A DNA stretch of 64,000 nucleotides from Pseudonocardia sp. C8 (GTDB lineage: Bacteria; Actinomycetota; Actinomycetes; Mycobacteriales; Pseudonocardiaceae), in the NCBI RefSeq assembly GCF_014267175.1, contig NZ_JACMTR010000002.1, positions 1,562,001 through 1,626,000 of the forward strand, in the 5' to 3' direction. The position numbers and the translations under genes are program-made. Below the pieces are notes generated by a model that was given only the letters and a program-made list of their open reading frames with translations, had not been told where the DNA came from and did not search any database. Shown here piece after piece: positions 27,085 to 35,750 of this stretch. Each line of letters opens with the position of its first letter. The first letter of the stretch is position 1.

Positions 27085-27810
27085 ATGTCCCGGCTGCCCG
27101 CCTCGGCACCGGCGGCGTCGGTCGAGTGGCCCGCGGCGCGCGCGGGCAGCCGGGACGCCGTCGCGGTGATCGTCGCGTACACGCCGTTCGGGATGGCGCT
27201 CGGCGCCACCCTGGCGGCGGGCGGCGTGGACCCGCTCGTCGCATGGGCGTCGTCGCCGCTGCTGTTCGGCGGCGCCGCCCAGCTGCTCGCCGTGCAGATG
27301 CTCGGCTCCGGGGCGAGTGCCCCGGTCGTCGTCGCGGCCGCGCTCGTGGTCAACGCCCGGATGCTGCTGTACAGCGCCTCGCTGGCCCCGCACGCCCGTG
27401 ACTGGCCCGCGCGGTGGCGCTGGCCGGCCGCCTACCTGCTGGCCGACCCGGTGTACGCCCTGGCGATCGCCCGGTTCGGCCGTCCCGACGGCGGCGGGGG
27501 ACCGCGCGCCCGGCTGGCCTACTACCTGGGGGTCGGGCTGACCTTGTGGCCCGCCTGGCAGCTGATCACCGCCGCCGGGACCGTGCTGGCCGGCGCGCTG
27601 CCCGCCGCCGTCCCGCTCGAGCTCGCCGGGCCGCTGACGTTCCTGCTCCTGCTGCTGCCCATGCTCGCGAGCCGGGCGGCCTACGGCGCCGCGGCCGTCG
27701 GCGCGGGCGTCGCCGTCGCGGCCTCCGGCCTCCCGCTGGGGCTCGGCGTGCTGGCCGGAGCCGCGGCGGGGACGGCCGCCGGCGCGATGCTGGAGGCCCA
27801 CGATGCGTGA
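27085..27810 (+). CDS. azlC: AzlC-like branched-chain amino acid exporter subunit
   Basis: The 241-residue multi-pass membrane protein has AzlC signatures (YTPFGMALGATLAAGG, SPLLFGGAAQLLAVQMLGSG, VVNARMLLYSASLAPH, LADPVYALAIA). Together with AzlD it exports branched-chain amino acids or related compounds such as azaleucine. The overlap of 8 bases with the AzlD-like gene supports translation coupling. It follows the methyltransferase by 3 bases. Confidence 0.92.
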   Translation: MSRLPASAPAASVEWPAARAGSRDAVAVIVAYTPFGMALGATLAAGGVDPLVAWASSPLLFGGAAQLLAVQMLGSGASAPVVVAAALVVNARMLLYSASLAPHARDWPARWRWPAAYLLADPVYALAIARFGRPDGGGGPRARLAYYLGVGLTLWPAWQLITAAGTVLAGALPAAVPLELAGPLTFLLLLLPMLASRAAYGAAAVGAGVAVAASGLPLGLGVLAGAAAGTAAGAMLEAHDA

Positions 27811-28120
27811 GCTGCTCGTCCTCGTCGCGATCGGGCTCGGCACCTACGCGTTGCGCGCGGCGTTCCTGGTGACCTCCCGGGCCGCACCGCCGGCGCCGGC
27901 CCGGCTGCTGCCGCACGTCGGGCCGGCGGTGCTCGCCGCGATCACGCTGCCCGCCCTGCTGGCCCCGCGCGGCGTCGTCGGCGGCGCGGAGAGCCTGCCC
28001 GCACTCGTCGCCGCGGCCCTCACCTGGCTGCTGTGGCGTCGCACCGCCCGGCTGCCGGTCGCGCTCTTCGGCGGGCTCGGAGCCTGGTGGCTCGCCGTCG
28101 CCGCCGTCGCCGCGTTCTGA
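27803..28120 (+). CDS. azlD: AzlD-like branched-chain amino acid transport subunit
   Basis: 105 residues, about four helices, with the AzlD pattern RELLVLVAIGLGTYALRAAF and the GPAVLAAITLPALLAP stretch. It is the small partner of AzlC and overlaps its end by 8 bases. No regulatory site is evident. Confidence 0.92.
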   Translation: MRELLVLVAIGLGTYALRAAFLVTSRAAPPAPARLLPHVGPAVLAAITLPALLAPRGVVGGAESLPALVAAALTWLLWRRTARLPVALFGGLGAWWLAVAAVAAF

Positions 28121-28184
28121 CCCCGGGTGCATCCCCGAACCCGCCCCGTCGTCAGACAGGGCCCGTGACTACCAGGAGGATCCG

Positions 28185-28925
28185 ATGAACCCGCACCTCG
28201 ACCCGATGCCCGACGACTGGGACCGCGCACTGGCCGTCGTCGCCCATCCCGACGATCTCGAGTACGGCGCCGCGAGCGCGGTCGCGCGCTGGACCCGCGC
28301 CGGCAAGACCGTCGCCTACGTCATCGTCACCGACGGCGAGGCCGGAATCGACGGGATCGCCCCGGGCGACGCCGCGGTCCTGCGGCAGAAGGAGCAGCTC
28401 GCGAGCGCCGCGATCGTCGGCGTCTCGGACGTGACCTTCCTGCACCACCCCGACGGGGTCGTGCGGTACGGCCCCGAGCTGCGCCGCGACATCGCCCGCC
28501 ACGTCCGCCGGACCCGCCCCGACATCGTGCTCAGCACGACCAGCGAGCTGACCTTCCGCATGGGCGGGCGGCGGCTCCTCAACCAGGCCGACCACCGCAC
28601 CGTCGGCGTCGCCGCGCTCGACGCCGCCCGCGATGCCGGCAATCGGTGGATCTTCCCGGAGCTGCTCGACGACGGTCTCGACGCGTGGGCAGGCACTGCC
28701 GACGCCTACCTGTTCGGGTCCGGCTCACCGAGCCACGGCGTCGACGTCGGTGACGGCCTCGCGGCCGGTGTCGAGTCGCTCCGCGCGCACCGCGCCTACC
28801 TCGACGGCCTCGGCCGCGACTTCGACCCCGACCAGTTCCTGCGCCACGTCACCGCCGCCGCCGGCGAGCGGCTCGGCGTCCCGCACGCCGTCGCGTTCGA
28901 GCGCATCGGCCTGCACGGCATCTGA
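28185..28925 (+). CDS. PIG-L/LmbE-family deacetylase
   Basis: 246 residues with the zinc-binding motif AHPDDLEYG at residues 20-28, the second acidic/histidine region HHPDGVVRYG, and the late histidine in LNQADHRTVG. These enzymes remove N-acetyl groups from glucosamine-type substrates, for example in mycothiol biosynthesis (MshB) or detoxification of its conjugates (Mca). This copy stands outside a mycothiol locus; a general sugar deacetylase is as likely. ATG at 28185 has AGGAGG upstream. A GNAT acetyltransferase follows 16 bases later. Confidence 0.9.
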   Translation: MNPHLDPMPDDWDRALAVVAHPDDLEYGAASAVARWTRAGKTVAYVIVTDGEAGIDGIAPGDAAVLRQKEQLASAAIVGVSDVTFLHHPDGVVRYGPELRRDIARHVRRTRPDIVLSTTSELTFRMGGRRLLNQADHRTVGVAALDAARDAGNRWIFPELLDDGLDAWAGTADAYLFGSGSPSHGVDVGDGLAAGVESLRAHRAYLDGLGRDFDPDQFLRHVTAAAGERLGVPHAVAFERIGLHGI

Positions 28926-28941
28926 GAACCCGGAGGACCCG

Positions 28942-29508
28942 ATGCACCGACCCACCAGGAGCGCGCCCGCCGACACCGCCCGGATCGCCCTGCGCGACCT
29001 GCGGCCCGACGAGGCCGGCCTGCTCGACACGCTCATGGCCGGGCTGTCGCCCCGCAGCCGCTACCTGCGGTTCCACACCCCGACGCCCGCGCTCAGCACC
29101 CGGATGCGCCGTGCCCTGCTCGACGTCGACGGCCACGACCGCGTCGCACTGGTCGCCGAGACCGACGCCGGCACCCCGGTCGGGATCGCCCGTGCCATCC
29201 GCGACCACCGGCACCCGGACGAGGCCGAGATCGCCGTCGCGGTCGTCGACGCCTGGCACCGGCGCGGCGTCGGCCGGCGGCTCCTCACCGCCCTCGCCGA
29301 GCGGGCCCGCGCCGGAGGCGTGCGCCGGCTGACCGCCCGCGTCCTGCCGGAGAACGCCGCCGCGCTCGGGCTCGTCCGCGACCTGTTCCCGGTCACGGTC
29401 ACCCGCCGGGACGACGACGCGCTCGTCCTCACCGCCGTGCTCGACACCGGGCGGCCCGACGACTGGACGATCACGATGGACGACATCCTCGCCGACCTCG
29501 CGGCATGA
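28942..29508 (+). CDS. GNAT-family N-acetyltransferase
   Basis: 188 residues with the acetyl-CoA binding loop HRRGVGRRLLTAL (about residues 107-119), preceded by IAVAVVDAW and followed by RRLTARVLPENAAALGL, all GNAT features. Substrate unknown. ATG at 28942, behind CGGAGG, is taken because a longer frame overlaps the deacetylase. The deacetylase/acetyltransferase pairing in one transcript suggests opposing action or unrelated substrates; no evidence decides. Confidence 0.88.
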   Translation: MHRPTRSAPADTARIALRDLRPDEAGLLDTLMAGLSPRSRYLRFHTPTPALSTRMRRALLDVDGHDRVALVAETDAGTPVGIARAIRDHRHPDEAEIAVAVVDAWHRRGVGRRLLTALAERARAGGVRRLTARVLPENAAALGLVRDLFPVTVTRRDDDALVLTAVLDTGRPDDWTITMDDILADLAA

Positions 29509-29643
29509 ACCTGGCGATCGTCAGTGTCGTTCAGGCGGAGCGGATCGGATTCGGTGTCCATCCCGACCGAGCAGAACGGGTGCGCCACCGCCACCGACCA
29601 CCCCCTTCGGTGTCACCTTGCTGCGGATTCGGTCAACCCCAGG

Positions 29644-30783
29644 TCATCCGGCCGTGCTCTCGCGGCCCAGGTATGTCGCAACGGACTTTCTCAGGGTGTC
29701 GGCGTGGGTGTAGATGTCCTGAGCCGAGTCGATCGCATGCCGGGTCTCGGTCTTGTTCTCGTCGAACACGCCGAGGTACTTCTGGGTGCGGTTGAACCAG
29801 AGCCGGGCGATCGGCTTGCGGTTGTTGTCATCGAGCAGGATGCCGAAGTAGGTCTGGGTGTCGCGGGCAGCGACCCGGTCGACCGAGACCTCGCTGCACA
29901 CGATCGCCCGCACGATCTGGAAACCCTCGATCTCGTCGTCGGTGGTGACGACAACTCTGGTCGGCTTCGGCCCCTCGGCATCGTCGGGTTCGTCCTCGAC
30001 AGCGGCGGCGATGGTGGTGGTGCGCTCCGGTACGGGCGCTGTGGATGTCGCAGTGACGGTGTCGGCTCCGTTGCCGAGCGCCGTCTTCAGGCGCTCGTTG
30101 ACCTGCTCGTTCAGGAACTGGGTCGCGGCCTTCGGGACAAGGACCTCGAACTGCTCGCGGACCTTGGAAGTCACGTTCTTCTCATAGACCCGGGAGGCGA
30201 AGAACTTGATCCACTCAAGGCTGGGGTTGCGGAACTCGGCGGCCAGGGCGCGTTTGATCTGGCCGATGTACTTGAGCTCGCCGGCGGCGTTGATGACCGA
30301 GTCGAGGTCGAACGACTCCTTGGTCAGCTTCGCGAGCTCGGGGAGCAGGGTCGTGTCGACGGCGGCGAGATCGAGGACGAGGAAGGGCTTCTCGTCCATC
30401 TTGTTGGGTGCGTCGAGGTCGGTATAGAACTCGAAGCACTCGCCATTGGTCAGGACTGCGACGCGGGCGTTGGTGACCGCGAAGTAGCGGAACAGCTGCG
30501 AGGAGTGCTCGATCCTGAGCGGCTCGGCGACCTTCTTGGCCTCCACCAGGATCTGGACCTGGCCACCGTGCACCAGGGCGTAGTCGATCTTTTCCCCCTT
30601 CTTCACGCCGACGTCGGCGGTGAACTCCGGGATGACCTCCGAGGGATTGAAGACGTCGTAGCCCAGCACGGAGCCGATGAACGGCATCACGAACGCGTTC
30701 TTGGTCGCCTCCTCGGTCTCGATGGCGGCCTTCTGCTGACGGACCTTGTTCGCCAGGTCGTAGACGCGATCGTTGATGCTCAC
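29644..30783 (-). CDS. Stand-alone restriction-type endonuclease (HSDR N-like PD-(D/E)XK)
   Basis: 379 residues whose N-terminal half carries a PD-(D/E)XK core: Asp67 (GEKIDYALV), Glu81 and Lys83 (QILVEAKK), plus the preceding helix with Glu24/Glu25. It resembles the nuclease domain of type I restriction R subunits (COG4748-like). The C-terminal part is a second unrecognised domain (TQTYFGILLDDNNRKPIARL, LWFNRTQKYLGVFD). No helicase, methylase or specificity gene is adjacent. GTG at 30783 has GGAGGG upstream; an ATG 15 bases upstream overlaps that site. A role in DNA defence is inferred from family; a different nucleic-acid role is possible. Confidence 0.8.
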   Translation of the reverse strand: MSINDRVYDLANKVRQQKAAIETEEATKNAFVMPFIGSVLGYDVFNPSEVIPEFTADVGVKKGEKIDYALVHGGQVQILVEAKKVAEPLRIEHSSQLFRYFAVTNARVAVLTNGECFEFYTDLDAPNKMDEKPFLVLDLAAVDTTLLPELAKLTKESFDLDSVINAAGELKYIGQIKRALAAEFRNPSLEWIKFFASRVYEKNVTSKVREQFEVLVPKAATQFLNEQVNERLKTALGNGADTVTATSTAPVPERTTTIAAAVEDEPDDAEGPKPTRVVVTTDDEIEGFQIVRAIVCSEVSVDRVAARDTQTYFGILLDDNNRKPIARLWFNRTQKYLGVFDENKTETRHAIDSAQDIYTHADTLRKSVATYLGRESTAG

Positions 30784-30962
30784 CGGGTCTCCCTCCATCC
30801 GCGCGAGGCCCCGACGGTGAGGGCCTGTCGCAGAGTGGTCGGTCACACGGGCAGTATGTGTTACGTCACTGTCCGTTCATCACCAAGACTGGTGAGGGTG
30901 ATCGGTCGGTGGCCGCGGAACTCAGGGGACGGCACGGCGGGCAGCCCCGTAACGTCCCGCCC

Positions 30963-31751
30963 ATGTCGAAGATCGCCGAGACCTTCCGGGCCCTGCACGT
31001 GCCGGGGCGCCCGCTGCTCATGCCCAACCCGTGGGATGCCGGATCGGCCCGCCTACTCACCTCCCTCGGCTTCGGGGCACTCGCGACCACCAGCGGCGGG
31101 CACGCGGGCACCCTGGGCCGCCTCGACGGCCAGGTCGCCCGTGACGAGGCGCTCGCGCACGCCGCCGAGCTCGTCGCGGCCGTCGACGTGCCGGTCTCGG
31201 CGGACCTGGAGAACGGCTTCGGTCCCGATCTCGACGCCGTGCGCCGCACCGTGCAGGGGGCGGCCGGTGTGGGACTCGCGGGCTGCTCGATCGAGGACTT
31301 CGACCCCGAGGCGGGCCTCTACCCGATCGACGTCGCCGCGGAGCGCGTCGCGGCCGCGGTGGGCGAGGCCGACGGCATGGTGATCACCGCGCGAGCGGAG
31401 AACCACCTCCGCGGCCACCCCGACCTGGACGACACCATCGCCCGCCTGCGCGCCTACGCCGATGCGGGCGCCGACGTCGTCTACGCGCCGGGGCTGGCCG
31501 AGCTCGCCGACATCGAACGGGTCGTCGGATCGGTCGATCGCCCGGTGAACGTCCTGGTGCACGCGGCGGCCCCCACGGTCGCCGAGCTGGCGTCGGTGGG
31601 TGTGGCGCGGATCTCGGTGGGCAGCGCGTTCTTCCACGTGGCGATGGGTGCGCTGGCCCGGGCGGGGCATGAGCTGCTGGAGGAGGGCACCTACGGCTAC
31701 TCGGGCGTGGCGGCCGACGGCCGTCGCGAGTCGACCGCCGCGTTCTCGTGA
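30963..31751 (+). CDS. Isocitrate lyase/PEP mutase superfamily enzyme
   Basis: 262 residues with family marks: LLMPNPWDAGSARLL, VSADLENGFG with metal-site Asp/Glu, and the IEDFDPEAGLYPID loop. Members cleave or rearrange 2-hydroxy- or oxaloacetate-like acids (oxaloacetate decarboxylase, methylisocitrate lyase, PEP mutase). The absence of phosphonate genes nearby makes PEP mutase unlikely. ATG at 30963 chosen. It is divergent from the nuclease gene. Confidence 0.88.
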   Translation: MSKIAETFRALHVPGRPLLMPNPWDAGSARLLTSLGFGALATTSGGHAGTLGRLDGQVARDEALAHAAELVAAVDVPVSADLENGFGPDLDAVRRTVQGAAGVGLAGCSIEDFDPEAGLYPIDVAAERVAAAVGEADGMVITARAENHLRGHPDLDDTIARLRAYADAGADVVYAPGLAELADIERVVGSVDRPVNVLVHAAAPTVAELASVGVARISVGSAFFHVAMGALARAGHELLEEGTYGYSGVAADGRRESTAAFS

Positions 31752-31837
31752 ACCTCGCCGGGCCGGGGAGCGGGTAACGATCGCCCCCTCCGCGCGAGCA
31801 CCCCGGTGTCCGCCCCTCCGGGACCTGGTGGTCGATC

Positions 31838-32941
31838 ATGCAGCTCGCAGTGTTCATGGACGGTACGTGGAACGACCCGGCCGACGACACCAACGTCGAC
31901 CAGCTCGCCGGCCGGATGCCCGAGGTCGAGCGGGGACCCGGCGGCCGAGGACAGCGGACGCACTACATCAAAGGGGTCGGGAACGGCCCCTGGGACCGGC
32001 TGCGCGGCGGCATCCTCGGCCGCGGTGTCGACGACAACATCCGTGAGGGCTACGCGTTCATCGTCGACAACCACCGGCCCGGTGACCAGATCTTCCTCGT
32101 CGGGTACAGCCGCGGAGCGTTCACGGCGCGCAGCCTGGCCGGGATGATCACGAAGTGCGGGCTGATCCCGCCGGACGTTCTCGGCGCGGACGCCGTGTTC
32201 GAGCGGTATCGCGACCGCGCCCGGCCGGGCCTGCGGGAGATGCAGCACGACGAGGACGATCCCGGCCGGCGCACGGACCAGGACCGGACGGTGCTGGCGC
32301 ACGCGCGGCTCGAGCGCATCCGCTTCATCGGCGTCTTCGACACCGTCGGCAGCCTCGGCATCCCGGGCGACATCGGGAAGGTCTTCGCCCGCAGGTACCA
32401 GTTCCACAACACCGCCCTGAGCGGATACGTCGACATCGCCCGGCACGCGGTCGCCATCGACGAGAACCGTCCCGAGTTCGAGCCGACGCTCTGGACCGCC
32501 GTCCCGATCCCGATTCCGGGTCACCACACCTCGATCGAGCAGCGGTGGTTCGTCGGCGCCCACTCCGACGTCGGCGGCGGTGGGGAGCGAGCCCGGGAGC
32601 GTGCCCCGCTGTCGGCGCTGGCCCGCGAGTGGATCGCGGACGAGGCCCGGACGGCCGGTCTGCACGTCGAGGCGCCTCGGGCACCGCTCACCGGTGACGA
32701 GTGGAGGTCGCCGTACCGGGGCTCGTTCGCGACGTGGCTGCGTGCCCTCACCTGGCTCGCGCCGTGGCGCAGGCCGTACCTGCGTCCGGTGCACACCTCC
32801 GAGGGAGAGAAGCTCGCCCCGTCGGTGCTGCAGCGGTGGAACGGCGATCCCGCGTACCGGCCGCGGAACCCCAACCTCGCCCCGTGGGTGAAACGGCTGT
32901 CGACGGGCGGGGGAGCCCGGCCGCCCGGCGGACACGTGTGA
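31838..32941 (+). CDS. DUF2235-family alpha/beta hydrolase
   Basis: 367 residues with the DUF2235 layout: FMDGTWNDP at the start, the nucleophile motif GYSRGAF with Ser91, an acid in FIGVFDTVGSLG, and a histidine in FVGAHSDVGGG. The family includes Tle1 phospholipase effectors of type VI secretion and many stand-alone enzymes. No secretion genes or immunity gene are visible here, so a housekeeping esterase/phospholipase is more likely. No signal peptide. ATG at 31838. Confidence 0.87.
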   Translation: MQLAVFMDGTWNDPADDTNVDQLAGRMPEVERGPGGRGQRTHYIKGVGNGPWDRLRGGILGRGVDDNIREGYAFIVDNHRPGDQIFLVGYSRGAFTARSLAGMITKCGLIPPDVLGADAVFERYRDRARPGLREMQHDEDDPGRRTDQDRTVLAHARLERIRFIGVFDTVGSLGIPGDIGKVFARRYQFHNTALSGYVDIARHAVAIDENRPEFEPTLWTAVPIPIPGHHTSIEQRWFVGAHSDVGGGGERARERAPLSALAREWIADEARTAGLHVEAPRAPLTGDEWRSPYRGSFATWLRALTWLAPWRRPYLRPVHTSEGEKLAPSVLQRWNGDPAYRPRNPNLAPWVKRLSTGGGARPPGGHV

Positions 32942-33017
32942 GTGACGCGGGATCGGGGTAGAAACGGGGTCAGCAACTGACTGCTGCGTGCCGGCGGCGC
33001 GGAGCGCGGAGGCGCAG

Positions 33018-33410
33018 ATGGCTGATCGGGAACCGGACCTCTACGAGGTGCTCGGTGTTCGCCCGGACGCGGACGCCGACGAGCTCAGCCGCGCCTACCG
33101 CCGCCGGCTGCGCCAGCTGCATCCCGACACGCGAGCTGGCCAGGGGGCGGGCCCCGCCGCGGACGACCGGGACGGGCTCGCCCGGGTCCTCGACGCCTAC
33201 GAGGTCCTGCGGGACCCGCAGCGCCGCGCCGACTACGACGCCGAACGTGCCGCCCGGGCCCGCCGCAGCCCACCGCCACGCGATCCCCGGTACCGGTACC
33301 GGGCCGACGGGACACCCGTCCCGGGCTACCGGCCGCCGGCCCGCTCCCGGCGGGTGGTGGTCGACCTCGGGTTCGTGCGCCTGAGGATCGATCTCGGCGA
33401 CCTGCCTTAG
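33018..33410 (+). CDS. Short DnaJ-domain protein
   Basis: 130 residues with a J domain at the N-terminus (LYEVLGVRPDADADELSRAY, HPD motif at 35-37 in RQLHPDTRA, DAYEVLRDPQRRADYD). A Pro/Arg-rich linker and a short hydrophobic end RVVVDLGFVRLRIDLGDLP follow. It may recruit Hsp70 to a client. ATG at 33018 with GGAGGCGC upstream is preferred to the frame beginning at 32988. It follows the DUF2235 gene by 76 bases and converges on the MHS transporter. Confidence 0.87.
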   Translation: MADREPDLYEVLGVRPDADADELSRAYRRRLRQLHPDTRAGQGAGPAADDRDGLARVLDAYEVLRDPQRRADYDAERAARARRSPPPRDPRYRYRADGTPVPGYRPPARSRRVVVDLGFVRLRIDLGDLP

Positions 33411-33499
33411 GCAACGCACTCGCCGGCGCCCCTCGGCAACGTCCCGACCTCGCAACCGTGGCGATCGACCTGCCGATCAGCGTGGTGGGCGGGCCCGGA

Positions 33500-34855
33500 T
33501 CAGTCGCCGGAGGGTGTCCGCTCCGTGGCGACCGGCCCGGACGACGTCTCGTAGAGGTCGCGCCGGAACCGCTCGCGGATCGTCACGACCGAGATGAAGG
33601 TGAGCACGGCGCACGCCACGATGTAGGCCGACACCGACCACGAACCACCGGTCGCGGCGAGCAGCGCGGTCATGACGAACGGGGCGAGGCCGCCCGCGAA
33701 GACCGAAGCGAACTGGTAGCCGAGCGAGGCACCCGAGAAGCGGACGTCGGCCGGGAACATCTCGGCGTACAGCGTCGCCTGCGGGCCGTACATCGTCGCG
33801 TGGATGGTGAACGCGACCAGCAGGCCGAGGAACACCAGCGGGACCGAGCCCGAGTCGACCAGCCAGAACAGCGGGAACGCGAAGAGTCCCATCAGGACGG
33901 TGCCGATGAGGTACAGCTTCTTGCGGGAGCCCATGCGGTCGGTGAGCGCGCCGAAGAACGGCATGCTGACGACCTGGGTGAGGCCGGCGATCATCACGCA
34001 CCAGAGGATCGCGGTGCGTGACATCCCGACGCTGGTCGTCGCGTAGCTGAGGATGCCGCTGATCAGGATGTAGAAAGTTGCGTTCACGACGAAGAACGCA
34101 CCGGCCGCCTGCAGGATCTCCCGACCGTGCCGGCGGACGGCCTCGACCAGCGGCGCCTTGCGCAGTCCGGCCTCGCGCTTCGATGCGGCGGACTGCTGTT
34201 GCATCTGCCGGAACACCGGGGTGTCCTCGATCTTCAGCTGCACGTAGGCGCCGATCGCGACCAGCACGAGCCCGGACAGGAACGGGATACGCCAGCCCCA
34301 CGCGGCGAACTGTGCGTCGGTGAGCGTGGAGGAGAGTACGAGGAAGAACAGGTTGCCGGCGACGGCGCCGACGATCGCTCCGGTCTGGACCAGGCTGCCG
34401 AAGAAGCCGCGCCGCTCGACCGGCGCGTGCTCGGTCAGCAGCAGCGCCGCACCGCCCCACTGGGCGCCGACCCCGAGACCCTGCACGAGCCGGGCCACCA
34501 CCAGCAGCACCGGTGCCCAGATGCCGATCGAACCGTAGCCGGGCAGCACGCCGATCGCGAACGTCGCCACCCCCATGAGCAGCATCGACGCGACCAGGGG
34601 CGGCTTGCGGCCGAAGCGGTCACCGACGTGGCCGGCGATGACGCCGCCGAGCGGCCGGGCGACGAACCCGACCGCGAACGTCGCGAACGAGGCCAGCGTC
34701 CCGGCCACCGGGCTCACCGAGGGGAAGAACAGCGGCCCGAACACCAGCGCGGCGGCCGTGGCGTAGATCAGGAAGTCGAACCACTCGAGTGCGGTCGCGA
34801 ACACGGCGGCCGTGGCGAGCCTGCCCATCCTCGCCGGTGGTGCGTGCTGGTCCAT
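33500..34855 (-). CDS. MFS transporter, metabolite:H+ symporter (MHS) type
   Basis: 451 residues, 12 helices, with the MHS signature: EWFDFLIYATAAALVFGPLF in helix 1, RPLGGVIAGHVGDRFGRKP in loop 2-3, and QGLGVGAQWGGAALLLTEHA. It imports a carboxylic acid, quaternary amine or aromatic acid with protons. ATG at 34855 has CTGGAGGTGGG upstream. Candidate operator GAACGATCGTTC lies 71 bases upstream, between it and the TetR gene. It is likely the uptake system for the substrate degraded by the operon at 35751-42287, by shared operator. Confidence 0.9.
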   Translation of the reverse strand: MDQHAPPARMGRLATAAVFATALEWFDFLIYATAAALVFGPLFFPSVSPVAGTLASFATFAVGFVARPLGGVIAGHVGDRFGRKPPLVASMLLMGVATFAIGVLPGYGSIGIWAPVLLVVARLVQGLGVGAQWGGAALLLTEHAPVERRGFFGSLVQTGAIVGAVAGNLFFLVLSSTLTDAQFAAWGWRIPFLSGLVLVAIGAYVQLKIEDTPVFRQMQQQSAASKREAGLRKAPLVEAVRRHGREILQAAGAFFVVNATFYILISGILSYATTSVGMSRTAILWCVMIAGLTQVVSMPFFGALTDRMGSRKKLYLIGTVLMGLFAFPLFWLVDSGSVPLVFLGLLVAFTIHATMYGPQATLYAEMFPADVRFSGASLGYQFASVFAGGLAPFVMTALLAATGGSWSVSAYIVACAVLTFISVVTIRERFRRDLYETSSGPVATERTPSGD

Positions 34856-34925
34856 GCGGAGCCCACCTCCAGGCCGCTGCGGTGCGGCCGTGCAGCGCCG
34901 GCCACGAGCGGCTCGGCAAAGGTAC

Positions 34926-34937
34926 GAACGATCGTTC
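34926..34937. promoter_or_regulatory. TetR operator candidate, site 1
   Basis: Perfect palindrome GAACGATCGTTC inside the wider GTACGAACGATCGTTCAGG. It sits between the tetR stop and the transporter start and matches the site at 35673-35684 in 11 of 12 bases. Confidence 0.65.
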
Positions 34938-34973
34938 AGGAACGTAGCGAGCGACCTCCGCCGGGGCAAGGGG

Positions 34974-35591
34974 TCAGCGTGGGAGTGGACCCTCCAGGAG
35001 GGCCAGCGCGAACCGCGCGTACTGCTCGGCGAGCTGCCCGCGGCTGAGTGGTCCGTCCGGCCGGTACCAGGCCGCGATCGCGCCGACGGCACTCAGGATG
35101 GCGCGGGCGGCGTCGTCGGCGTAGGGCGTGCGGAAGGTCCCGTCGCCCGCGCCCTGGGTGATGATCCGTTCGAAGACGGCCTGGGTGGCGTCCCGGTCGA
35201 CGACGAGCGCGGCCCGGTCCACCGGGTCGAGGTAGCGCACCTCGTTGGTGGACACCAGCATCGCGACCTGGTGGTCGACCACGAAACCCACGTACGACCG
35301 GACGGCCTCGCGCAGCCGGGACGGCGGGTCGTCCCCGGCATGGTCGACCGCCTCGGCCACCCGCCGCTGCAGTTCGTCGTTGGCGTGCCGCAGCACCGAC
35401 GCGAGCAGCTTCGACTTCGAGGGGAAGTAGTTGTAGAGGTTCGAGAGGCTGGTGCTCGCACCCTTCGCGACGTCGCGCATGGAGGCGCCGTTGAATCCCT
35501 TGGTCCCGAATGCGTGCAGTGCGGCGTTGAGGATCGCCGCCTCGTTCCCGCGGCCGGTGTCGGCGACCAAGGCCGCAGAACGGGTGTTCAT
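34974..35591 (-). CDS. TetR/AcrR-family regulator
   Basis: 205 residues with the TetR helix-turn-helix (AILNAALHAFGTKGFNGASM, RDVAKGASTSLSNLYNYFPS) and a helical effector domain. ATG at 35591 chosen. It is divergent from the MaoC-SCP2 operon and upstream of the MHS transporter; near-identical sites in both gaps (34926-34937 and 35673-35684) suggest it represses both and itself. Likely effector is an acyl-CoA or the imported acid. Strong context, unknown ligand. Confidence 0.9.
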   Translation of the reverse strand: MNTRSAALVADTGRGNEAAILNAALHAFGTKGFNGASMRDVAKGASTSLSNLYNYFPSKSKLLASVLRHANDELQRRVAEAVDHAGDDPPSRLREAVRSYVGFVVDHQVAMLVSTNEVRYLDPVDRAALVVDRDATQAVFERIITQGAGDGTFRTPYADDAARAILSAVGAIAAWYRPDGPLSRGQLAEQYARFALALLEGPLPR

Positions 35592-35672
35592 GTGAGCCAG
35601 GGTAGCCCACCGGAGGTTGCGCCCCGGTGCGGCTTGACCCCGCTGTGAGGCCCGGTCTAGCGTGATTCGTAA

Positions 35673-35684
35673 GAACGTTCGTTC
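35673..35684. promoter_or_regulatory. TetR operator candidate, site 2
   Basis: GAACGTTCGTTC in the divergent tetR/MaoC-SCP2 gap, preceded by GTAA and followed by GTG. One base differs from the palindrome at 34926-34937. It lies 67 bases before the operon start and 82 before the tetR start. Confidence 0.65.
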
Positions 35685-35750
35685 GTGTTCGCGTCGGCGA
35701 CACGACGGGACGGCGCCGCCCGTGACGGCCGGGGCCGGAGAGGACGATCC

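Noticed and set aside
26083..27843. 586-residue minus-strand ORF
   Set aside because: Antisense shadow of the methyltransferase and azlC genes.
29524..31383. 619-residue plus-strand ORF
   Set aside because: Shadow of the minus-strand nuclease gene, including a frame that crosses into the PEP-mutase gene.
31838..32941. Type VI secretion effector
   Set aside because: DUF2235 resembles Tle1, but no secretion or immunity genes are nearby and the organism appears to be Gram-positive.
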